A stretch of DNA of 6,950 nt from Lysobacterales bacterium (lineage in GTDB: Bacteria > Pseudomonadota > Gammaproteobacteria > Xanthomonadales > SZUA-36): the NCBI GenBank assembly GCA_013213875.1, contig JABSSV010000129.1, forward strand, positions 1 through 6,950, given 5' to 3'. The notes under the pieces are model-generated. The model saw only the letters and a program-made list of their open reading frames with translations, was not told the DNA's origin and made no database searches. Below, piece by piece: positions 5,655-6,950 of the stretch. The number at the start of each line of letters is the position of its first letter. The first letter of the stretch is position 1. Both the position numbers and the translations under genes were made by a program.

Positions 5655-6855
5655 AAAGCAGCACGCCTGCGATGGTAGCGGTCATGAGTGTGACCAGGGT
5701 GCCGCCGAGCATGGCGCGCAGCCCCAGCCGGGCCAGATCGTCGCGCCGGCTCTCAACCAGGCTGCCAATGCCACCGATTTGGATGCCTACGGCCACAAAG
5801 TTGCCAAAGCCACACAGGGCAAAAGTTGCGATCGCGTAGGATTTATCTGAAAGTTCGCCGGCCATGTCCCCCAGTTGCAGATAGGCCAGAAACTCGCCCA
5901 GAAACAGCTTCACGCCCAGCAGTTGGCCCACGGCCAGCGCATCACGGCCTTCTGCGCCGATCAGCCAGGCCAGGGGGCTGAAGGCCCAGCCCAGTATGCG
6001 CTCCACCGTGAGCGGCGTACCGCTGATGGGCGGCAGCAGGCCCAGTAGCATGTTAAGCAGTGCCGCCAGCGATATGAAGGCGATGAGCATGGCCAGCACA
6101 TTAATGGCCAGCCGCGCGCCGGTGGCTGCGCCGCTACACAGGGCGCCAAAAACGTTGACTTCCGTGCGCTCCATGGCCACGCGCTGACCGGCCCGCGTTT
6201 CAGGCTGGCCTGTCTCCGGACACAGGATTTTGGCCATCATGAGGCTCGCTGGCGCAGCCATTAGTGAGGCGGTGAGCAAATAACCCGCCTGGGCGCCAAA
6301 GCCGACGTAGACGGCCATCATGCCACCCGAAATGGTGGCGAAACCGCTGAGCATGACTGTGGTCAGTTCCGCTTCGGTCATGCGCTTCAGATAGGGTTTG
6401 ATCATCAGCGGCGATTCGGTATTGCCAATAAAAACATTGGCACAGGCTGCCAGCGCTTCCGCGCCAGAAACGGGCAATACACGCACCACCACCAAAGCCA
6501 TAAGGCGCACCACCCACTGCAGCACGCCAAGGTGATAGAGCACTGCCATCAGGGCGCTGAAAAAAATGATGGTGCTGGGCACGGCAAAGGCCACCCAGTG
6601 CTCGGCGTAGTTCTCGCCGAAGACAAATTCCGCACCGACTTCGGCGGTTTCCACCAGCGCCGTGATGACACGATTGGCCAAATTCATGGCCGCCTGCCCG
6701 GGGCCGGTTTTTAGCACCAGTACCGCCAGGATCACCTGTAGTGCCAGTCCCCAGCCCACACTGCGCCAAACAATGGCGCGCCGGTTGCTGGACAGGAGCC
6801 ACCCCAGGAACAGGATAACGATGATGGCCAGCGGTGCGCGCAGGTGATCGGGCAT
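5653..6855 (-). CDS. Concentrative nucleoside transporter (CNT/NupC family)
   Basis: 400 residues, full length for bacterial CNT proteins. The N-terminus has helices with SSNRRAIVWRSVGWGLALQ, typical of this family, so the ATG is the likely start. No Shine-Dalgarno is seen and no other in-frame start exists before an upstream stop at 6895. The first core motif is N140-VFIGNTESPL, which aligns with the Vibrio cholerae CNT stretch Asn149...Gly-Gln-Thr-Glu: Glu147 is kept but Gln is Asn145. The second is GEFLAYL with Glu321 (Glu332 in vcCNT), and GFGNFVAVGIQIGG with Asn352 (Asn368) and Ala355 in place of Ser371. These residues bind the base and ribose. The family imports nucleosides through the inner membrane with Na+ or H+ as trimers. 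It is the first gene of an operon with the DMT permease. I leave the symbol blank because nupC, nupX and psuT relatives cannot be separated here. Confidence 0.93.
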   Translation of the reverse strand: MPDHLRAPLAIIVILFLGWLLSSNRRAIVWRSVGWGLALQVILAVLVLKTGPGQAAMNLANRVITALVETAEVGAEFVFGENYAEHWVAFAVPSTIIFFSALMAVLYHLGVLQWVVRLMALVVVRVLPVSGAEALAACANVFIGNTESPLMIKPYLKRMTEAELTTVMLSGFATISGGMMAVYVGFGAQAGYLLTASLMAAPASLMMAKILCPETGQPETRAGQRVAMERTEVNVFGALCSGAATGARLAINVLAMLIAFISLAALLNMLLGLLPPISGTPLTVERILGWAFSPLAWLIGAEGRDALAVGQLLGVKLFLGEFLAYLQLGDMAGELSDKSYAIATFALCGFGNFVAVGIQIGGIGSLVESRRDDLARLGLRAMLGGTLVTLMTATIAGVLL

Positions 6856-6909
6856 GGGTTCGATTCTAACTCGCGCCGCACAGAGACGTGAGGTCTAATG
6901 CGCCCTCTC

Positions 6910-6915
6910 ATTGTA
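6910..6915 (-). promoter_or_regulatory. Candidate -10 element for the CNT-DMT operon
   Basis: TACAAT on the minus strand, 54 bases before the CNT ATG, matches the -10 consensus at five of six bases. GTGCCA upstream is a poor -35 at a short 15-base spacing. The 95 bases from 6856 to the window end otherwise hold nothing I can name, and the neighbouring gene lies outside. Confidence 0.3.
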
Positions 6916-6950
6916 GTCTGCTGGGGCTTCTGGCACGGTAGCAGCACTTC

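Noticed and set aside
5121..5678. A 185-residue open frame on the plus strand opposite the DMT gene.
   Set aside because: Very rich in Gln, Gly, His and Arg, as expected from the reverse of GC-rich membrane-protein codons; no motif and it covers a well-supported gene.
6200..6802. A 200-residue open frame on the minus strand, shifted relative to the CNT gene.
   Set aside because: It is an alternative frame within the CNT gene, whose own frame has all family motifs.
6856..6880. A GGGTTCGATTC stretch that resembles a tRNA T-arm.
   Set aside because: The flanking bases do not form the 5-bp T stem (ATGGG against CTAAC fails at the third pair), and no anticodon or acceptor arm is seen around it.

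Overview
The window looks like chromosomal DNA from a GC-rich (roughly 58-60% by eye), probably marine-type gammaproteobacterium. The main evidence is a clear Uup-type ABC-F ATPase, a BON-LysM protein of the Kbp/YgaU type, a YidB-like protein and a DUF2780 exported protein, a combination usual for Gammaproteobacteria. The order cannot be fixed from sequence alone. All genes are densely packed, and no gap exceeds 300 bases. The largest gaps are about 146 bp (uup/kbp) and 137 bp (uup/DUF2780). I see no tRNA, rRNA, CRISPR array, insertion sequence or phage gene.

Layout: (1) 1-876, plus strand, is the 3' part of an SGNH/GDSL-type hydrolase with a C-terminal carbohydrate-binding-like jelly roll. 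A near-perfect bidirectional terminator (898-929) separates it from the convergent leftward genes. (2) 973-4022, minus strand, reads in transcription order uup, a DUF2780 exported protein, then a YidB-like protein. The last two are small, Gly/Ala/Leu-rich helical proteins. (3) 4169-4699, plus strand, is a BON-LysM (Kbp-like) protein divergent from uup. (4) 4722-6855, minus strand, is a two-gene transport operon. A concentrative nucleoside transporter (CNT/NupC family) is followed by an EamA/DMT-family permease whose Shine-Dalgarno overlaps the upstream stop codon.

How they fit together: Uup acts on ribosomes and on branched DNA intermediates. Kbp homologues sense cytoplasmic potassium. The CNT protein imports nucleosides with a cation gradient, and the DMT permease is probably co-expressed with it. 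The SGNH-CBM protein probably removes ester groups from a polysaccharide. No common pathway links all these genes, and the window reads as ordinary core and near-core genome. The most interesting details are the unusual substrate-site residues of the CNT protein, the tandem YidB-like/DUF2780 pair, the CNT-DMT coupling and the acidic Pro/Ala linker of the Kbp homologue. I found no convincing evidence of an undescribed defence or mobile system.
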